Below, in pieces: positions 26,086-35,528 of a DNA stretch of 64,000 nt. Where the stretch lies: positions 306,574 through 370,573 of the forward strand of contig JABMLG010000001.1 in assembly GCA_013204985.1 (NCBI GenBank), given 5' to 3'. The first letter of the stretch is position 1. Each line of letters opens with the position of its first letter. The notes beneath the pieces were generated by a model that made no database searches, had not been told where the DNA came from, and saw only the letters and a list, made by a program, of their open reading frames with translations. Origin of the DNA: Microbacteriaceae bacterium VKM Ac-2855. Its GTDB lineage: Bacteria; Actinomycetota; Actinomycetes; Actinomycetales; Microbacteriaceae. Made by a program: the position numbers and the translations under genes.

Positions 26086-27496
26086 GGTCAAGTCCCGGCG
26101 TGTGGTGTATCGTGTGATCCTTCACTTCAGGCGCTGAGGGCCATGATTGTTTCGGTGCTCACCTCGCTTCCCGAGTCGGCGACGGGGCGTGTGCGAGAGC
26201 GGGCGAGGATGTCGAGGCCGAGGTAGCGGCGCCCTTCGGCCCATTCGTCGGTCTGCTCGGCGAGGACCCCGCCGACGAGGCGGATGATCGCGTCGCGGTT
26301 CGGGAAGATCCCGACGGAGTCGGTGCGGCGGCGGATCTCCCGGTTGAGTCTCTCGTTGGGGTTGTTCGACCAGATCTGCTGCCAGAGATCTTTGGGGAAC
26401 GTGGTGAAGGCGAGGATGTCCGCCCGCGCCGTATCGAGGTGCTCGGCGACCGTGGGGAGCTTCTCGGTGACGTAGTCCAGAGTGCGGTCGAACTGGGCAT
26501 TCACCGCGCTCGCGTCGGGCTGGTCGTAAACGGAGTGGAGCATCGCTTTCACCGCTGGCCACATGCTCTTGGGTGTCGCGCTCATCAGTTTTGCGGCGTA
26601 GTGGGTGCGGCAGCGTTGCCAGGCGGCGCCGGGCAGGTTCGCGGCGATCGCGTCCTTCAGGCCGGCGTGGGCGTCGGAGGTGACCAACTGCACCCCGGTG
26701 AGACCGCGGGCGACCAGGTCGGCGAAGAACGCATTCCAGGCAGGCCCCGTCTCACTGGTGGCGACCTGCAAGCCCAGGACCTCGCGGCGCCCGTCGCCGT
26801 TGACGCCGGTCGCGATGAGGACGACGGTGTTGATGACTCGACCGCCCTCTCGAACCTTCATGGTCAGGGCATCGGCGGCGACGAACGCGAACGGGCCCGC
26901 CTCTGCCAAGCTGCGATGCCGGAACTGATCGACGTGCTCATCCAGATCAGCCGCCATCCGCGACACCTGCGATTTCGAGAGAGAGTGAATGCCGAGCTGC
27001 TTCACCACTTTGTCCATCCGGCGGGTCGAGACGCCGGCGAGGTAGCAGTCCGCGATGACCGTGATCAGAGCCGCCTCGGAACGTTTCCTGCGCTCGAGGA
27101 GCCAATCCGGGAAATACGTCCCCTGCCGCAACTTCGGGACGGCGACATCGATCGTCCCGGCCCGGGTATCGAGGTTTCGGTGCCGGTAACCGTTGCGGTG
27201 CGTGGTCCGCGTGTCGGAGCGTTCGCCCCACTCAGCGCCGACGACAGCGTCCGCGTCAGCAGACAGGAGGGCGTTGATCATGGTCTGTAGCAGGTGCCGC
27301 ATCAGATCCGGAGACGCGTCCGTCAGGGCCTCGCCGAGAACGGTCGCGGGGTCGACAATATGGGGAGCGGTCATCGTGTTGATGCCTTTCGAGTGGGATG
27401 TGAGAGTTTCCTCGAAGGAACCCACGGTGGCCGCGCTCACGTCAGCAACGACGCTCGCGACCACCGATCAGTTACACCACTATGCGGGACTCCACT
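26086..27496 (-). mobile_element. IS256-family insertion sequence
   Basis: About 1.41 kb, bounded by an 8-bp direct repeat CGCAATCG at 26078-26085 and 27497-27504, the expected IS256 target-duplication length. Imperfect terminal inverted repeats share AGTCCCG and GTGGTGTA blocks (left 26091-26109, right complement 27473-27491). It contains one transposase gene and looks complete. Confidence 0.85.
26127..27374 (-). CDS. IS256-family transposase
   Basis: 415-aa DDE transposase. The catalytic triad is visible: D168 in VAADALTMKV, D234 in VTSDAHAGLKDAI and E341 in NNPNERLNREI, at nearly the same positions as in the IS256 enzyme; the CRTHYAAKL segment follows the second D as usual. The ATG at 27374 (MTAPHIVDP) is chosen because it matches family length; the frame is open 30 codons upstream without homology. 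No frameshift or stop, so it should be active. Confidence 0.93.
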   Translation of the reverse strand: MTAPHIVDPATVLGEALTDASPDLMRHLLQTMINALLSADADAVVGAEWGERSDTRTTHRNGYRHRNLDTRAGTIDVAVPKLRQGTYFPDWLLERRKRSEAALITVIADCYLAGVSTRRMDKVVKQLGIHSLSKSQVSRMAADLDEHVDQFRHRSLAEAGPFAFVAADALTMKVREGGRVINTVVLIATGVNGDGRREVLGLQVATSETGPAWNAFFADLVARGLTGVQLVTSDAHAGLKDAIAANLPGAAWQRCRTHYAAKLMSATPKSMWPAVKAMLHSVYDQPDASAVNAQFDRTLDYVTEKLPTVAEHLDTARADILAFTTFPKDLWQQIWSNNPNERLNREIRRRTDSVGIFPNRDAIIRLVGGVLAEQTDEWAEGRRYLGLDILARSRTRPVADSGSEVSTETIMALSA

Positions 27497-27504
27497 CGCA
27501 ATCG
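27497..27504. repeat. Right target-site duplication (CGCAATCG)
   Basis: Matches 26078-26085 exactly and directly follows the right inverted repeat of the IS256-type element. Confidence 0.8.
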
Positions 27505-27603
27505 CCGTCCGCTATCGAAAGCACCGCACGACATCGTCACGATCCGCAACTCGGCGGTGCGCGGCGCGAGGCGATCTCAGCGCAGTCCTGAGTCAGCGGC
27601 CGC

Positions 27604-28419
27604 TCAGGCGAGCGGAACGATTCGCAGCCGAAGCGACGACTCGAGGACGGACGAGCCCGAAAGGATCAGCGGTCCGAGCCCGATCTCCGCAGGACCGGAC
27701 GGATGCGACGCAGGTTCCACAGCGATCGCGTCGACTCGTCCGAACCACGGCGCGCCCTGCACGCTCCTCCGCTCCTGCCAGAGATGAGCGTGCGGCAGCA
27801 CCTCCGGGTCCCACGACAACCGGAGCAGAAGGCGCGGCTGCATGAGGGTCAGCTCGATGCGTCCCGAGCTCACGGCAGCGCTGTCGAAGGCCCCCTCACC
27901 GGGACCCGCCAGCGCGACCGGCACCTCCCCCAGCCTGATCGAGTCGAGCCCGTCGAGCAATGCGCCGGCGAAGGCCGGGTGCTCCACCCAGCCGAAGCGC
28001 TGCGGCACCGGCGACACGTTCTTGATCCGCTGCGTCACGGAAAGACCGTCTCCGTTGATCGTGACGGTGCGTCTCAACTCGAGCGGCAGGGTGCGGAGGC
28101 TGAGGAAGGCCGAGAGATGCGTCGCGGAGATGCGCTCGACTCGCCACACTCGTCGCGCCGCTTCGCCGTGGAACTCGTGCTCCACCCCGTCGATCTGACG
28201 CGCGTCACCCGCGTGCGGGAGGAGCACGTTCCATCCCGAGGCGAACCGCTGCAGCCACTCACCGTCCGTCCGAGGATCGAGCGGGCCGGCATCACTGTCG
28301 GCCGCGAGAAGCTCCAGCGCCGTGGACCTCAGACGTATCGAGCGAATCCGCGCTCCGAGCGCATCGACTCGGACGGAAAGGTCTGCACTCTCCATCGAGT
28401 GGGTCCCGTGACCCGGCAT
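27604..28419 (-). CDS. Aldose 1-epimerase family protein
   Basis: 271-aa galactose-mutarotase-like protein that would interconvert anomers of free sugars released by the neighbouring glycosidases. Supporting segments are GWNVLLPHAGDARQIDG near residue 75 (read GWNVLLPHAGD), a WVEHPAF segment with the conserved catalytic-region histidine, HLWQERRSVQGAPWFGRVDAIAVEP and a final LGPLILSGSS. The ATG at 28419 is chosen for GAAGGAG about 6 bases upstream; frames further upstream lie over the operator. The gene is divergent from a serine hydrolase across a shared palindrome. Confidence 0.82.
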   Translation of the reverse strand: MPGHGTHSMESADLSVRVDALGARIRSIRLRSTALELLAADSDAGPLDPRTDGEWLQRFASGWNVLLPHAGDARQIDGVEHEFHGEAARRVWRVERISATHLSAFLSLRTLPLELRRTVTINGDGLSVTQRIKNVSPVPQRFGWVEHPAFAGALLDGLDSIRLGEVPVALAGPGEGAFDSAAVSSGRIELTLMQPRLLLRLSWDPEVLPHAHLWQERRSVQGAPWFGRVDAIAVEPASHPSGPAEIGLGPLILSGSSVLESSLRLRIVPLA

Positions 28420-28443
28420 CCGAACTCCTTCTTCACGAATTCC

Positions 28444-28460
28444 ATTGGATAGAATCCAAT
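28444..28460. promoter_or_regulatory. Shared operator between epimerase and serine hydrolase genes
   Basis: ATTGGATAGAATCCAAT: two perfect 7-base arms separated by AGA, midway between two divergent genes. This is the shape of a GntR- or LacI-type operator and probably co-regulates both genes. No regulator gene is adjacent. Confidence 0.55.
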
Positions 28461-28486
28461 ACCGATTATTGCAGGATGGAGTCAAC

Positions 28487-29635
28487 GTGGACGATCAGAT
28501 CAGGCGAGCCGACGAAGGGCAGACCGTGGTAGCGCCGGGGATGGAGCCCGTGGCAGCGGCGTTCTTCGCCACCGTCCCGGAGGGTGAGGTCGCCGGCGCG
28601 TCGCTCTCCATCTGGGTGGACGGACACGAAGTGGTAAGCCTCGCCGCCGGGACGGCCGACGCCGATTCGAAGAGAGCGTTCGATCGTGCCTCCCTCGTCC
28701 CGATCGCTTCGGTGACGAAGGGGCTCGCGTCCTTGTTGATCTCAGTGCTCATCGAACGCGGCACCCTGCCCGGGTTCGATGAGCCGATCACCGCGGTGTG
28801 GCCGGAGTTCGCCGCGCACGGCAAGGGCGACATCAGCATCGGTGATGTGCTCGCCCATCGCGCCGGGCTGTCAGCGCCTCCTCGGCCGGTCACCGACGAC
28901 GAGCTCTATGACCCGCTCGCCATGGCACGGATGCTGGCCGCTCAGGAACCGCTCTGGACTCCTGGTGAGGGCCACCAGTACCACACCGTCACGCACGGCG
29001 GGCTCACGGCGAGAATCGTCGCGGCCGCCGGCGGCGACTCGTTCAGCAGCGATTTCCGCTCGGTCATCGCCGACCCGCTGGCAGCCGATGTCTGGGTCGG
29101 ACTGCCGCCGGAGGAGGATCACCGGGTCGTTCGCATGTTCGTCCCTGCGGTCGCCGAGGTATCGGCGTTCGAGACCCAGGTGCACCCCTGGATCACGCGG
29201 GCGAACGATCTCGGCCGGGGACTCGACCTGATCGAGCTCCTGCAATCCGAGCAAGGGCGCAGGTCGGCGATTCCGGGAGCGAACGGGATCGGGTCCGCGT
29301 CCGGTCTGGCGAAGATCTGGTCGGCCGCGGTCGTCGAGACGGCCGGCATCCGGCTCCTCTCGGAGGAGTCAGCGCGCCGGCTCCGCAAGCCGAGAAGCAC
29401 GGGCCCGGCGGTCGTCGCCGGAGACCCCCCGTATCAACACTGGGGCGCCGGCGTGATGATCCCGTCGCACTGGGAGTGGTACCTCGGCCCTGATTCCTTC
29501 GGGCACGACGGCGCTCATGGTCAGGTGGCCTTCGCTGATGCGTATCACCGGGTGGGCTTCGCATACCTGACGAACCGAAGCGGTGACTGGGAGCGCGGGC
29601 GAACGATCATCGAAGCGCTGCGCAAGGCTCTCTGA
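28487..29635 (+). CDS. Serine hydrolase, beta-lactamase/esterase (class C-like) family
   Basis: 382-aa penicillin-binding-like hydrolase. The nucleophile lies in S-V-T-K (IASVTKGL, about residue 70), the family tyrosine in HQYHTVTHGG, and an HDGAHGQ segment stands where the third motif (HTG or KTG) occurs. Such proteins are usually carboxylesterases or D-peptidases; true beta-lactamase activity is unlikely. No signal peptide, so probably cytosolic. The GTG at 28487 is preferred for the GGATGGAGT ribosome site; an upstream TTG would place the operator inside the gene. In this setting it may remove acyl groups from plant glycosides. Confidence 0.82.
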   Translation: MDDQIRRADEGQTVVAPGMEPVAAAFFATVPEGEVAGASLSIWVDGHEVVSLAAGTADADSKRAFDRASLVPIASVTKGLASLLISVLIERGTLPGFDEPITAVWPEFAAHGKGDISIGDVLAHRAGLSAPPRPVTDDELYDPLAMARMLAAQEPLWTPGEGHQYHTVTHGGLTARIVAAAGGDSFSSDFRSVIADPLAADVWVGLPPEEDHRVVRMFVPAVAEVSAFETQVHPWITRANDLGRGLDLIELLQSEQGRRSAIPGANGIGSASGLAKIWSAAVVETAGIRLLSEESARRLRKPRSTGPAVVAGDPPYQHWGAGVMIPSHWEWYLGPDSFGHDGAHGQVAFADAYHRVGFAYLTNRSGDWERGRTIIEALRKAL

Positions 29636-29647
29636 GGCATCCGAGAA

Positions 29648-29695
29648 CACGAAGGAGGGGGCGCGAGCCGCAGCTGGCGCCCCCTCTTCTTCGTG
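29648..29695. terminator. Bidirectional terminator
   Basis: Arms CACGAAGGAGGGGGCGC (29648-29664) and its near-complement at 29677-29695 pair over almost their full length with a 12-base loop. It lies between the convergent serine hydrolase and permease genes and can serve both. Confidence 0.8.
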
Positions 29696-29701
29696 CTGAG
29701 A

Positions 29702-30526
29702 TCAGCCCTTCAGACCGCCTGCGAAACCACGGATGATGTAGCGCTGGAAGAGCAGGTAGACCGCAAGGATCGGGATCATCGAGATGATCAGAGAGGCGAA
29801 GATCAGGGGCCAGTTGTTCACGTACTGCCCGACGAACTGGTAGATCGCCATCGGGATCGTCACCTGCCCGCTCCCGGCGAGGAAGACGAGCGGCGTGAAG
29901 AAGTCGTTCCAGATCCCCACGCTGTTCAGGATGAGGCAGGTGCCGAGAGCGGGCCGCAGAAGTGGGACGACGATGTGCCAGAACGTTCCCCAGGGCGATG
30001 TGCCATCGATCTGAGCCGCCTCCTCGAACTCGAGCGGGACGCTCGAGCGGATGAAGGTCGTCAGCAGGAAGATCGTGAACGGCATCTGCACACCGGCGTA
30101 GACGACGACGAGTGACCAGATCGACCCGAGCAGGCCGAGGTCGCGCATCTGGACGTAGAGCGGGATGAGCGCGAGCTGGAACGGCAGCAGCAATCCGATC
30201 AGGAACACGAAGTACGTCGTCGTCGAGAGCCGGGCTGTGGAGCGCGCCAGCGGGTAGGACGCCATGGTGCCGACGATCAGCACGACGAGACACGACACCG
30301 ATGTGACGATGATGCTCGTGATGATCGATTGGGGCAGCGACGACCCGTTCCACGCGTTGATGAAGTTGTCGAAGGTGGGGTTCGCGCTCGGGATGAGCGC
30401 AGGGGTCAGATCTGCGGTCGGTCTGATCGCGAGATTGATCAAGACGTAGACCGGAATGAGGAAGACGATCGTGATGCCGTACGCGAGCGTGTTCGATCCG
30501 ATGCGGGAGGAGAGGGTTGTCTTCAT
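29702..30526 (-). CDS. Sugar ABC transporter permease, MalG type
   Basis: 274-aa inner-membrane permease of the CUT1 class with six predicted helices. The EAA loop that contacts the ATPase reads EEAAQIDGTSPWGTFWHIVVP, here split as EEAAQIDG and FWHIVVPLLRPAL. It overlaps the upstream permease gene by 4 bases (ATGA), so the two form one operon. A partner binding protein is encoded at 35529-36791 behind a nearly identical promoter block. No ATPase gene is nearby, as is usual where a shared MsiK-type ATPase serves many CUT1 systems. Confidence 0.92.
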   Translation of the reverse strand: MKTTLSSRIGSNTLAYGITIVFLIPVYVLINLAIRPTADLTPALIPSANPTFDNFINAWNGSSLPQSIITSIIVTSVSCLVVLIVGTMASYPLARSTARLSTTTYFVFLIGLLLPFQLALIPLYVQMRDLGLLGSIWSLVVVYAGVQMPFTIFLLTTFIRSSVPLEFEEAAQIDGTSPWGTFWHIVVPLLRPALGTCLILNSVGIWNDFFTPLVFLAGSGQVTIPMAIYQFVGQYVNNWPLIFASLIISMIPILAVYLLFQRYIIRGFAGGLKG

Positions 30527-31476
30527 GATGAGCTGCGCTCCTGTCGTCGCAGAACGGTGAACTGGATGGCGGCGAGGATTCCGATCGCGATCGCGAGGAC
30601 CAGGGCGATCGCCGAAGCCCGGCCGTAATCGCCGTACTGCGAGAAGATCTGGTAGATCTGCGTCGAGATCGTCTGAGTCTGACCGCCGGGGCCACCGCCC
30701 GTCACCGAGAAGATCTGATCGAAGATCTTCAAGCCACCGATCAGCCCGAGCATCAGGTTGATCGTGATCGCCGGGGCGAGCAGCGGCCGGGTGACGAACC
30801 AGAAGCGCTTCCAGTAGCCGGCGCCGTCCAGGGCCGCCGCCTCATCGAGCTCCGGCGGCACTCCTTGCAGTCCGGCGAGGTAAATGACCATGGTCGAGCC
30901 CGTGGACTGCCAGATCACCGTGACGACGATGATCCAGAGGGCGATGGTCGGGTTGCCGAGGAAGTCGACCTGGGGAAGGTTCAGCGCGGCAAGGACCGAG
31001 TTCACGCCACCGTAGCCGGGGGGTCCGAAGATGTACTTGAACAGGTAGCCGACCACCAGCGCCGACACGACCACGGGCGCGAAGATGATCGTGCGCAGGA
31101 TGTTGCGGCCGACGACGCTGCCGTTGAGCAGGAGCGCGATCCCGAGTCCGAGCACGTTCTGTCCGACAACGACCACGAGAGCCAGGAACAGAGTGCGCAG
31201 GGCGGCAGGGCCCGCGTCACCCTCGAAGGCCCTGACGAAGTTGTCGAAGCCGATGAAATCGGCGTCCGGCATCGCGAAGGACCAGTTCGTGAAGGCCGCC
31301 GCCATCCCCTGCACGGTGGGAACGACCAGCACGTAGACGAAGACCGCGAGGGCGGGAAGCGTCATCCACCACAGGCTCCGACCGACGGACGGACTGCGTC
31401 GACGGCGGGGGCGAGATGGCGGGGTACTGAGAGCTGCGTCCGCCAAGGGAGGCATCGCTGAGATCTGTGTCAACAT
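30523..31476 (-). CDS. Sugar ABC transporter permease, MalF type
   Basis: 317-aa CUT1 permease with a cytoplasmic arginine-rich N-terminus (RPRRRR) and six helices. The EAA loop is DEAAALDGAGYWKRFWFV, with the following TRPLLAPAI. The ATG at 31476 follows a TTGACA box about 40 bases upstream; an AACGNCGTT motif lies in the promoter (31498-31506). Transcribed with the MalG-type gene. Predicted to import an oligosaccharide or plant glycoside together with the binding protein at 35529. Confidence 0.92.
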   Translation of the reverse strand: MLTQISAMPPLADAALSTPPSRPRRRRSPSVGRSLWWMTLPALAVFVYVLVVPTVQGMAAAFTNWSFAMPDADFIGFDNFVRAFEGDAGPAALRTLFLALVVVVGQNVLGLGIALLLNGSVVGRNILRTIIFAPVVVSALVVGYLFKYIFGPPGYGGVNSVLAALNLPQVDFLGNPTIALWIIVVTVIWQSTGSTMVIYLAGLQGVPPELDEAAALDGAGYWKRFWFVTRPLLAPAITINLMLGLIGGLKIFDQIFSVTGGGPGGQTQTISTQIYQIFSQYGDYGRASAIALVLAIAIGILAAIQFTVLRRQERSSS

Positions 31477-31497
31477 CGACCCTTTTCTAACAGTTGA

Positions 31498-31506
31498 AAC
31501 GCCGTT
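31498..31506. promoter_or_regulatory. Putative IclR operator, permease promoter
   Basis: AACGCCGTT, palindromic apart from the centre, within an 18-base block (minus strand GATACGCAACGGCGTT then TC) almost identical to one at the binding-protein promoter. It lies between the TTGACA box and the start of the permease gene. Confidence 0.6.
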
Positions 31507-31660
31507 GCGTATCTGTCAATGAGAGTAGTCAGCAGAATCGTCGGACGCAAGTGCTTTGCGGGCCCAGCGCCGCCAACGTCAGCCACGTCGATCTGCGGCT
31601 GGGTCGCGGACTTTCGGGCGCGCCGAAAGTCGCTCGGTCGAGCGATGGCTCGAGCAAGCA

Positions 31661-32437
31661 CTAGGAGGCGGCCGCGTCCCGGTGGCTCTCGAGGACACTC
31701 CGGATCTCGTCCACGCGCGCGGTCAGGCTCTCGAGCGGAGTTCGGAACGCGAGGCCGCTGATGCTGATCGCGCCGATCGGCGGGAGGCCGGGACCGAGAC
31801 GTACGGGTAGCGCGATGCAATTGACGCCCAGCTCGCTCTCCTGATCGTCGACGCCGTAACCGCGTTGGCGCGTCCGCTCCAGCTCGGCCCACAGCTCCTC
31901 GACGGTACTGAGGGTGTGCAGGGTGCGCTTCGGGAACGAGTCACCGAGCAGGCTGCGCAGGTCGCGCTCCGAGGCGACCGTCTCGGCGAGGAGTACCTTG
32001 CCGACGCCGGTGACGTACGCGGGGTTGCGGCCACCGATGACCGAGGTGAGCCGGATCGCCCCGGAAGGAGGATCGACCTTCGCCCGGTAGACCACTTCTT
32101 GCCCCTCGAGCACGGCGAAATGCACCGTCTCGCCGAAGCGCCGCGAGAGCTCATCCAGGGCGGGCTGGATCAGTGCGCCCTCCGGCCGGAGCCCATAGCT
32201 TCGGAAGGCGAGCCGATAGAACTCGTCCCCGAGGAGATAGACGCCTCGACCGAGTTGCGTCGCGAGGCCGGAGCGCCGGAGTGTGGCGAGGGCGCGGTGC
32301 ACGGTCGATTTCGTCGCTCCGACAGTCTGCGCCACATCCTCGAGAGTCGCCCCTGTCGGATGCTCGGCCAGCGCGATCAAGACCGCGAGAACGCGGTCGG
32401 CCCCGACCAGGCGCTCTTCGTCGGATGAGACGGCCAT
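31661..32437 (-). CDS. IclR-family transcriptional regulator
   Basis: 258-aa regulator. The winged HTH is residues ~12-75 (LEDVAQTVGATKSTVHRALATLRRSG, here LEDVAQTVGA and STVHRALATL), followed by the IclR effector domain with VYRAKVDPP, YVTGVGKVLLAE and a C-terminal LGVNCIALPV-x-GAISISG core. The ATG at 32437 has GAGGAGG just upstream. It is divergent from a GH78 rhamnosidase and adjacent to the importer operon, so it likely senses a rhamnoside-derived ligand and controls the AACGNCGTT sites in this region. Confidence 0.92.
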   Translation of the reverse strand: MAVSSDEERLVGADRVLAVLIALAEHPTGATLEDVAQTVGATKSTVHRALATLRRSGLATQLGRGVYLLGDEFYRLAFRSYGLRPEGALIQPALDELSRRFGETVHFAVLEGQEVVYRAKVDPPSGAIRLTSVIGGRNPAYVTGVGKVLLAETVASERDLRSLLGDSFPKRTLHTLSTVEELWAELERTRQRGYGVDDQESELGVNCIALPVRLGPGLPPIGAISISGLAFRTPLESLTARVDEIRSVLESHRDAAAS

Positions 32438-32621
32438 CGATCCTCCTCGAGGGCGAGCACCGCGGTCTTGCGGTCCCGTTCCCATCACGTACTCGCGAAC
32501 CCGTCCACGGTAGCGCTTTCGTCGTTGCGTCATTCCGTCGCAGGTCAGCGCGGACACCTGCCCGAGCAGCGCGGAGGCCGATACCAGCGGACGCGTCGCA
32601 TCACGGATTTCCATTAACCGT

Positions 32622-32641
32622 AACGCCGTTTTAGTTAGAGT
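32622..32641 (+). promoter_or_regulatory. Putative IclR operator and -10 box, first GH78 gene
   Basis: AACGCCGTT at 32622-32630 followed by a TAGAGT -10 box at 32636-32641. The same pairing (AACGACGTT, then GTTAGAGT) occurs before the second GH78 gene, so both rhamnosidases appear to share one control. Confidence 0.6.
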
Positions 32642-32716
32642 GCGAGCAAGAGTTTCCCGCGAACGGTCTCCGCGACCAGTCGACGAACGCACTGCCATCG
32701 AACGAAGGAGACCGAT

Positions 32717-35392
32717 GTGAATCCGACCACCCCCGCTGCTGCGCCCCTCGCCTCCATCGTGCTGGATGATCCGACCGGAGAGAGCGCGGGATCGACGCTC
32801 GAGCACGGGTCTGGATCGGCCTGGATCGCCCTGCCGACCCCGTCCGCCGCTCGCAACCTCCGTGCGACGGCCCGAGATCGCGTCGACTGGGCGGGGGGTG
32901 TACCCCTGGCGCAGGAATTCACCTCTGAGGGTCACTTCTGCGCAGTCCACGCCGACCTCACCGGTCCACTGTTCGAGGAGGTGGCTTTCGTCCTGGAGGT
33001 CGAGTCCGACAAGGGGGAGGTCGTCGGGACTCATGCTGTCGAGGGCCCTCAGCACATCTGGGACCGCTACCTGCACTTCGTCACCCTCGATCCTCCGGCC
33101 CCGCCCGGGCGCTACCGGATTCGGCTGACCCGCTCGCGCGGAGTGGTTGGTTGGTACACGGGCGAACCTGAGCCGGTCGCGCCAGATGACGGGGTCTCCG
33201 CTCAACCGGTGCGCGGTCGCGCCTTCGCGGGTTCCGAACCGGTGAGCGGTGTGCGCTGCATGGCGGTGGAGACGATCCCCGCGGCCAACCCTCGCTTCGC
33301 GAAGGAGTTCCTGGTCGAGAGTGCCCCGTCGAGCGCGCATCTCGCCGCCGTCGTGCTCGGGAACGGCGTCATCACCCTCAACGGGAGCGTCATCGGGGAC
33401 GAACTCCTCGACCCAGCCCCGACCGTGTACTCCCGGCGCGTGCTGTATAGGAGCTGGGACGTGGCGCCTTTGTTGCGAGCGGGTTCGAACGTACTCGAAG
33501 TTCACGCGGGCCGCGGCATGTTCGCTGCACGCGGGGCGAACGTCTGGGGGTGGCATGTCGCCCCGTGGCACGCCGAGCCGATGATGAACGCCGTCCTTCT
33601 CTGGCGCGACGATGCCGGCGCCCACGCGCTGGGCACCGATGCGAGCTGGATGGCCGCCCCCAGTGGCACCGTTCTCGAAACGCTTTACGGGGGAGAAACC
33701 TCGAGATCGACGAACGACGCCCCGGAATGGACGCCGGCTGTCGTCGTCGCGGGCCCATCGGGTGTCCTCGAGCGGGCCGCACTGCCCCCGACCCGCGAAG
33801 CGGGGCGACTGCGCCCCGTCGCTGTCACCGATCATGGAGGAATGACTCTCTACGACTTCGGCCGGGTCGTCACAGGGAAGGTGCTCCTCGACCTCGAGGG
33901 GCGAGCGGGCAGCAGTGTCGCGGTCCGCTACGGCGAATACCTCTCGCCGGACGGTCGAGTGAGAGTCGACAACGCGCTTGTCGCCGGTGTTCCCCAGCTC
34001 GACGTGCACCGGTTCGAGACGACAGCCGTCGTGCCGGAGTGGTCGGCCCGCTTCGGTTACCGCGGGTTCCAGTTCATCGAGGTCGAGATCGAGGGTGGCG
34101 CAGTCGCCTCGATGCCCACCGCAGTGTCGATGCATGCCGATGTCAGCCGGCGCGGCTGGTTCGACTCGGACGAACCGGTTCTCACCTGGGCCGACGAAGC
34201 GTTCCGCTGCACACTCCTGAACAATCTTCAGGGCATCCCGACCGACACCCCTGTCTACGAGAAGAACGGGTGGACCGCTGACGCGATGCTGGCGACGGAG
34301 GCGGCCCTGCATCAGCTCGACGTCGACGGGTTCCTCGCCAAGTGGCTGCAGGATCACGCCGACTCGCAGAACACGGATGGCGAAATCCCGCAGATCGTAC
34401 CGAGCCCCGGCTTCGGCGAACGGGCCGATCCCGCCTGGAGTGGATCGGCCGTGCTCATTCCGTGGCAGCTCTACTGGGAGTCCGGGGACGACGACGTACT
34501 GTGGCAGTGCGCTCCTATGGTCGAGAGGTTCGCCGACTCGCTGATTGCGATCGCGGGTTACGGAATCTGGCCGATCCGCAGCTGGGGCGACTGGCTCGCT
34601 CCCGGGCACTCCATCCCCCCGGAGGGGACGGCCCCAACCGCGACGCTGATGATGGTCACCGTCCTGCAGCACGCGGCACGCACCATGGCCCTGGTGGAGC
34701 GCGCGGACGCTGCGCGACGGTTCGCCGCCGCGGCCGCCCGCACAGCCAAGACCTACCACGAGACGTACTTCGACTCCTCCACGGGTCACTACGCAGTCCC
34801 CGGCGTCTCCTACCGCCAAACGATGAACGCTCTACCGCTCGTCTTCGGGATCGTCCCCGAGGAACACCGCTCGACCGTCTCCCGCAGCCTCGTGCGCGAC
34901 ATCGAGGATCGGACAGACGGGCACCTGGATGCCGGGGCCATCGGCGCCCGCTACCTGCCCGATGCACTGAGCATCGCAGGACGGGACGACCTCGCCCTCA
35001 GCATCCTGACGAGCAGGACGGCACCGGGCTGGGGCGCCTGGTACGCAGCGGGAGAGCAGACCTTGAGGGAGTCGTGGGACGCGGACGCCCGTTCACTCAA
35101 CCACTACTTCCTCGGCGGTGCCTTGAGTTGGGTGCACCAGCGGGTCGGCGGCCTCCGAGCGGCCGCGCCGGGCTGGACGGTGATCGACGTCGATCCCGTC
35201 GATGACCCGCGAGTGCAGCGGGGGTCGCTGCGTCATCTGACGCCGCGTGGGCCCGTCTCACTGACCTGGGCTCGCAGCGCCGCTGGTCTGTCTGGAGAGA
35301 TCGACGTGCCGCCGGGTAGCATCGCTCGTCTTCGGACGGCCGATGACGTTCACGAGTTCCCCCCGGGCCGTCATCTGCTCGTATCGCTGTGA
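32717..35392 (+). CDS. GH78 alpha-L-rhamnosidase (first)
   Basis: 891-aa inverting glycosidase that removes terminal alpha-L-rhamnose. Beta-sandwich domains fill the first ~430 residues ([34 protein letters not shown]), then the (alpha/alpha)6 catalytic barrel. The acid region reads [17 protein letters not shown], a variant of the usual PTDCPQRDERxGWxGD with glutamate in the acid position, so specificity may differ from the other two copies. Barrel and C-terminal landmarks are [10 protein letters not shown] and [15 protein letters not shown]. No signal peptide. The GTG at 32717 has GAAGGAG at 32704-32710. Divergent from IclR. Confidence 0.9.
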   Translation: MNPTTPAAAPLASIVLDDPTGESAGSTLEHGSGSAWIALPTPSAARNLRATARDRVDWAGGVPLAQEFTSEGHFCAVHADLTGPLFEEVAFVLEVESDKGEVVGTHAVEGPQHIWDRYLHFVTLDPPAPPGRYRIRLTRSRGVVGWYTGEPEPVAPDDGVSAQPVRGRAFAGSEPVSGVRCMAVETIPAANPRFAKEFLVESAPSSAHLAAVVLGNGVITLNGSVIGDELLDPAPTVYSRRVLYRSWDVAPLLRAGSNVLEVHAGRGMFAARGANVWGWHVAPWHAEPMMNAVLLWRDDAGAHALGTDASWMAAPSGTVLETLYGGETSRSTNDAPEWTPAVVVAGPSGVLERAALPPTREAGRLRPVAVTDHGGMTLYDFGRVVTGKVLLDLEGRAGSSVAVRYGEYLSPDGRVRVDNALVAGVPQLDVHRFETTAVVPEWSARFGYRGFQFIEVEIEGGAVASMPTAVSMHADVSRRGWFDSDEPVLTWADEAFRCTLLNNLQGIPTDTPVYEKNGWTADAMLATEAALHQLDVDGFLAKWLQDHADSQNTDGEIPQIVPSPGFGERADPAWSGSAVLIPWQLYWESGDDDVLWQCAPMVERFADSLIAIAGYGIWPIRSWGDWLAPGHSIPPEGTAPTATLMMVTVLQHAARTMALVERADAARRFAAAAARTAKTYHETYFDSSTGHYAVPGVSYRQTMNALPLVFGIVPEEHRSTVSRSLVRDIEDRTDGHLDAGAIGARYLPDALSIAGRDDLALSILTSRTAPGWGAWYAAGEQTLRESWDADARSLNHYFLGGALSWVHQRVGGLRAAAPGWTVIDVDPVDDPRVQRGSLRHLTPRGPVSLTWARSAAGLSGEIDVPPGSIARLRTADDVHEFPPGRHLLVSL

Positions 35393-35439
35393 CGGGGAGG
35401 GCGGCGATCCTCGAGAACGCCGCCCGTCCTGTCCGTGAC

Positions 35440-35485
35440 ACGATGAAAGGCACCGCGAGCTGTGGCTCACGGTGCCTTTCATCGT
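35440..35485. terminator. Bidirectional terminator
   Basis: Perfect 16-base arms ACGATGAAAGGCACCG (35440-35455) and its complement (35470-35485), with an inner GAGC/GCTC pairing in the loop. It lies between the convergent GH78 and binding-protein genes. Confidence 0.9.
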
Positions 35486-35528
35486 GGAAGGGGCCCCGAC
35501 CCTCCAGCGGGGCCCCGGCCCATCCCGG

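Noticed and set aside
32438-34819. Minus-strand open frame that extends the IclR gene by almost 800 codons through the first GH78 gene
   Set aside because: Antisense to a well-supported rhamnosidase; only the last 259 codons (from 32437) show IclR homology and a ribosome site. High GC leaves many such long shadow frames.
35490-35517. GGGGCCCC pair next to the binding-protein stop as a second terminator
   Set aside because: It is a short G+C repeat beside a much stronger perfect hairpin (35440-35485); no independent evidence for function.
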